Assembly: GCA_013176395.1 (NCBI GenBank)
Contig: JABMLP010000006.1
Location: 1,240,001 to 1,304,000 of the forward strand
Direction: 5' to 3'
DNA: 64,000 nt
From: Venturia oleaginea
Taxonomy: Eukaryota; Ascomycota; Dothideomycetes; Venturiales; Venturiaceae
Below are positions 60,234-64,000 of this stretch, piece by piece; position 1 is the stretch's first letter, and every line of letters starts with the position of its first letter. The notes below the pieces were generated by a model. The model worked only from the letters and a program-made list of their open reading frames with translations. It did not search any database and was not told the DNA's origin. The position numbers and the translations under genes were made by a program.

Positions 60234-61753
60234 TATACGTTGGGTCTTTTGTTCTTTCCATCCATGCATTTTACGGCGTCCATGAGCGATGAAAATTCAG
60301 GTTCTACAAGGGGTTGATACTCAGGCATCTGGCTCACAAGAAGTCCAAGACAGCCATAAACGTTCACACTAGGATTTACGAAGTACCAATCGAGAGCTTT
60401 TCGCACTGGACTTCTTAAGAATAACAGGTTTTTCTCACGAGGCACATTTATTGCTTTGCTGACTTTTCGAACAAGTGTGCTGAAATCGGTGTCCAGTTGA
60501 AAAAGTTATCGATGGCAAGCGTGCCCGGCGATTTCGAAGATTGTCAAAAGTCGTCGTGGAATACTTCAAACATTTTAATTTGCTAACAATCCCTGTCTAG
60601 AGAAGTTTCGTCAGTCGCAATAATGGTTGCACTGCCAGCAGGCCTCCACTCCCCCATCGTCAGAATAGCTTGTCTCCAACTAACCACACGCTTCCGAGAC
60701 CTGAGAATCGGAATTGCAAGAGCGAAAGCCGTAATTCGACGATAGCAAGGAGTTGTGTTGCCTGAAGATGACGCCGCAGCATTGGGTGTGTAAGAAGAGG
60801 GTAATGAGCCAGATCTGACCTTACAAGTTGGTGCTTCACACATGACTTTCGCATCTGAGTTATTCTTCGGGACTGGCGAGCCTTTCCTCGACATCTCCGG
60901 AACGTCTACACTCGATACCACGATGCAAGCAGTCTCGTCAGTACAGAAAGTATTCCTGTTCTATCTCTCCATCGACCCTCCAATCGACAAGCCCTTTCAA
61001 CAGGCGTACGAACTGTCAAGAAAATGTTCAGTGCCGTGGATATTACGATGATGGCTTCGAGTTCACTGGAGACCCCAACGTTTCCTACCAGCCGGATTCA
61101 TACACCCTCAGATGAGTGGTCTTCGGAAGACACGGCAGTCAAGCTTGAGGCCGTCGAATTGAGAATCGCCCTCAGATTGAGAAGGGCAGCAAGTAAAATT
61201 CCTCCCAGCGTCCATGAGACTACTACATCAGGCGTTGGCGAAAGCTCGACACTGGGCTCATGTTCATGTCCGCCAAGAACTTACTCCAATGCAGCATTCT
61301 CAAATTGAGATTGATATCGATTGATTTCTGGAAATTTCGAAGGCCAATTTTACCAGAATTTTAGCGATGTCAATCATATTTTGATAGTGCCGTGTAAAGG
61401 TAAGTTGCATAGGTAGTTTCTGGCCGACATGAATTGATGATCCTACTGTACCGGTATGAATGTGCGCAACTTAGAGAAGAAAGATACTTGACTCTTTAAT
61501 CTGCGCAGATAATTGCCTATTTGGTACCTGCATCCATCTTTAATCCACACTTTTTCCCCGCAGCTGAAGAAATTTACCTTGTCCCTACGGAGTAAGAGCT
61601 TCCGATCACTACCCCACCTATCACCCCCGCCATTTCGTCAGAAAAGGCCAAACAAGTTCTTGAACTTTTTGGAGCTTTGCAACCACCCTCTCCAACATCT
61701 AGTCCTCCGAAAAACATATCGCAACAATTGCTCTCCTACAACGACTCGTCAAA
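60234..61753. other. Intergenic DNA, possible unresolved small gene
   Basis: No gene I can support. On the minus strand 60583-60921 reads a Ser/Thr/Cys-rich stretch (VMCEAPTCKVRSGSLPSSYTP) which, after an acceptor near 60962, is preceded by NRNTFCTDETACIVVSSVDV. This could be the 3' end of a small secreted protein gene, but I could not close a start or a complete frame. The plus strand 61015-61100 gives CQENVQCRGYYDDGFEFTGD, also gene-like but unsupported. The last 100 bases are the promoter and 5' UTR of the hydrolase gene. Confidence 0.35.
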
Positions 61754-62664
61754 ATGAGCTTCGAAACCACAAGCACCATTGCCTCCTTCGGCGGCAAGCT
61801 TCTCAAATTAAAGCATGACAGTACTTCTACCGGCACACCAATGGCATTAAACCTCTACCTACCTCCCCAAACATCGCAAAAGCCTGTTCCAGTGCTCTTC
61901 TACCTATCCGGGCTCACCTGTACAGGCGACAACTGCGCCGAAAAGGGTTTCTTCCAGCATGCAGCATCGAAAAAAGGCATCGCCGTGGCATACCCGGACA
62001 CATCTCCACGAGGACTCAACATTGCAGGAGAAGATGAAGCATATGACTTCGGAAGCGGTGCTGGATTCTACGTCGATGCCACCAAAGAGCCTTACTCGAA
62101 AGGATACAAGATGTACAGCTACATTACTGAGGAGCTGCCAAAAGCATTATTCAAGAACTTCAGCAAGGAGCTTGATGGGTCAAGAGTTGGAATCACTGGG
62201 CACAGCATGGGGGGCCATGGTGCTCTCACACTTTTCCTGAAGAACCCAGGCATGTACAAGAGTGTCAGTGCTTTTGCTCCTATCGCCAACCCATCGCAGT
62301 GCCCATGGGGTGAGAAGGCGTTCAAGGGCTATTTTGGCGAGGAACAAAAGCAGAAATGGGCTGAACACGATGCGACGGAATTGATTAAGAAGTGGAAGGG
62401 TGATTTGAACATACTCATCGATGTTGTATGTGTTCATAACCTCTTCGGTTGTAGAACCTGGACTAACTTTGGACGAAGGGTACTGGAGATAATTTCTACA
62501 AACAAAAACAGCTGCTACCGGAGAACTTTATCGCTGCTGCAAAGGAAGCCGGTCTAGACAAAGGCATCGATTTGAGGATGCAGCCTGATTACGACCACAG
62601 TTACTACTTCATCTCCACCTTTGCGGATGATCATGTCGATCATGCTGCTAAGTACCTGTTATAG
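61754..62664 (+). CDS. S-formylglutathione hydrolase
   Basis: Exons 61754-62425 and 62479-62664 with a 53-base intron (GTATGT...GAAG) give 285 residues, the normal family length. Start MSFETTSTIASFGGKLLKLK, then the esterase-D fold: FYLSGLTCTGDN with the thioester-site cysteines, YPDTSPRG, the nucleophile elbow GITGHSMGGHGA with Ser151, and, after the intron, GTGDNF (Asp228) and PDYDHSYYF (His264) to finish the triad. It hydrolyses S-formylglutathione to glutathione and formate, the last step of glutathione-dependent formaldehyde detoxification, in the cytosol. No formaldehyde dehydrogenase gene is adjacent. The intron falls between the nucleophile and the Asp. Confidence 0.93.
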
Positions 62665-63529
62665 TAAGTATACCAACGCGCCAGAGTGTTCTCTAGCTGA
62701 TTGGTGCAGAAGTGCGATGGATGGCGGTATTGAGGCCGACAGAGGAGACTATGAAGAGAGCAATGGTAACACTTCCAAACTGATATACGGGTGGGAAGAG
62801 AAGGTCTTGCATAGATGATCAATATGAAATGCGGTCGTCTAGTATTGGATTGGAATTTGTTCCCTTCAATTCCGACTAACCTCTGCTGAACTTTGAATAA
62901 TCAAATATATAGCCAGCAAAGTGGCTTCACCAAAATCTCTTGAGGCACATCTGAACTGGTAATATCGCCTGTGCACTGAAAAAGTTTTTGTTAAATTCCT
63001 GGCGAACGGAAGAAATATTTTCGCCAGATTTTTATCCGCATCGATATATAAAATCGTGATTTCAGAAACTGTGGAGACACTGGATTTAAGAAACAACTGT
63101 ACCAGTAATTCGAATTTCTCCCATCTGCCCGTGGAAGTTTACAAGACAAGCTTTCCAAGTTCTCGTCGGGCATTCAATTTCCGGGCTTAGACTCCAAGCA
63201 CACGAGACAATAATAAAGTTTTGAACAAAACCACTTTTCAAGCATCTTCGACCCGTAGTATTGTTACGCATTCCCCCTCCTGTACCCCATACCGTGAAAA
63301 ATCCCGAAACGGTCCAGTTGAAGATCAACACCACCACCACCGAACACTCCACAATTATCACTGCAAAGACCACGGAACACTATGGCTTGCTAGCTGTCCC
63401 TCCATACTGCTCCCAAGGACTCCTTGTCCTCTATAACCACCAAATGACTTTTCCACGGTAGCCTTCCGCCTTTGAATCGAATATTCAACTACACACACAT
63501 ATTACTCATACCACTCACCTCCACCGAGG
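62665..63529. other. Intergenic DNA and promoter of the exportin gene
   Basis: No supported gene; frames of 60-95 codons on either strand have no domain. The last 60 bases are CA-rich (CACACACAT). Confidence 0.5.
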
Positions 63530-64000
63530 ATGGACGCCGGCCAGGTACAAGTGTTCCTAGGCTCGAGAAAACACATAGACTAATGCCCGACATTCAGGTT
63601 GACCAGCTCGAAAATGCGATCAACATTGCCTGGGACCCGTCCAGCTCCAACGACTTGAAAGGACAAGCCCTCAATTTCATCCACCAACTCCGTACTAATG
63701 CCACCGCCTGGCAAGTCTGCCTCCCACTATTTACGAAAGACCCTCCGGCACCAGATACCACCCGCCACTTCTGCCTCGATGTCGTCAACTTCGCTATTCA
63801 ATCTCCCCAGGTGGACGCAAACACTCGAACATACATAAAAGACAGTCTTTGGGCATACGTACAGCAGAAGTTTGGCGCTGCACAACAGGCAACAGATTCA
63901 AACCTGATTCGGAACAAGCTCACGCAAACTCTGACATACTTGTTTACGGCCTTGTACGCAAATGGCTGGGAATCTTTCTTCGACGACTTCCTCACGCTTG
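63530..64000 (+). CDS. Exportin-T (tRNA exportin, LOS1-like), 5' part only
   Basis: A first exon of five codons (63530-63544) is spliced (GTACAA...CATTCAG) to 63598-64000, which runs off the window. The 139 codons seen read DQLENAINIAWDPSSSNDLK, LNFIHQLRTNATAWQVCLPL, HFCLDVVNFAIQSPQ, TYIKDSLWAYVQQKFG, NKLTQTLTYLFTALYANGWE and SFFDDFL. This is the N-terminal HEAT-repeat/Ran-binding (XPO1/importin-beta) part of exportin-T with the W-Q-V-C-L and L-F-x-x-x-Y-x-x-x-W motifs. Exportin-T carries mature tRNA from the nucleus with RanGTP. The very short first exon is supported only by the clean splice signals and the in-frame join MDAGQ-VDQLE. Confidence 0.82.

Noticed and set aside
60583..60921. Separate minus-strand secreted protein gene
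   Set aside because: Cys/Ser-rich and faintly gene-like, but no start, signal peptide or consistent upstream exon could be closed.

Overview
The window is nuclear DNA of a filamentous ascomycete (Pezizomycotina; a leotiomycete-like plant- or soil-associated fungus is my guess, not shown by the sequence). The evidence is the short 37-73 base GT-AG introns with CTAAC-type branch points, two CFEM proteins, a Zn2Cys6 regulator, DAL5/DCG1-type genes, and Fot/pogo, Tad-like LINE, chromovirus and Tc1 transposons of fungal type. No tRNA, rRNA or CRISPR array was found.

Layout. (1) 0-18.5 kb is gene-sparse. It has a metallophosphoesterase, two CFEM paralogues of identical length and near-identical exon plan, a small Cys-containing secreted protein, a solo LTR, a frameshifted alpha/beta hydrolase, a gutted P-loop kinase, an F-box-like protein, a mitochondrial-type protein and a decaying lineage-specific gene on the minus strand. 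(2) 20.6-43.95 kb is a transposon nest: a Fot/pogo element (20.6-22.4 kb); a second pogo-type element (23.5-30.5 kb) split by a near full-length LINE with a 12-bp target duplication; a spliced, previously unlisted cysteine-rich secreted-protein gene (31.1-31.6 kb); then an outer TIR element (31.88-43.95 kb, 8-bp target duplication TTAAAAAA). The outer element has been loaded with a chromovirus with identical LTRs, three solo LTRs, two deletion-derivative pogo elements, a LINE fragment and an intact Tc1 element. (3) 45.8-51.3 kb is a compact trio: DAL5-type MFS permease, DCG1-type hydantoin racemase and Zn2Cys6 regulator, which looks like a nitrogen-source (hydantoin/allantoin-like) uptake and conversion cluster. 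(4) 52.3-54.1 kb is a decayed sister of the first pogo element. (5) 54.9-64 kb holds a GPI-anchored mucin-like protein with 36-bp repeats, then housekeeping genes: TFIIIA and RPB6 head-to-head on a 214-base shared promoter, S-formylglutathione hydrolase and the start of exportin-T (LOS1).

How it fits together. The right end is linked by RNA polymerase III biology: TFIIIA drives 5S rRNA transcription, RPB6 is a subunit shared by Pol I, II and III, and exportin-T exports tRNA. The middle is an accessory compartment with secreted small proteins on its flanks, as in two-speed genomes. The most notable pattern is that two independent pogo-type elements lost their DDE catalytic core but kept the N-terminal DNA-binding region and C-terminal zinc knuckle; one of them is still an uninterrupted reading frame. 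Exon boundaries here were inferred by eye from splice signals and frame and are not supported by transcripts.
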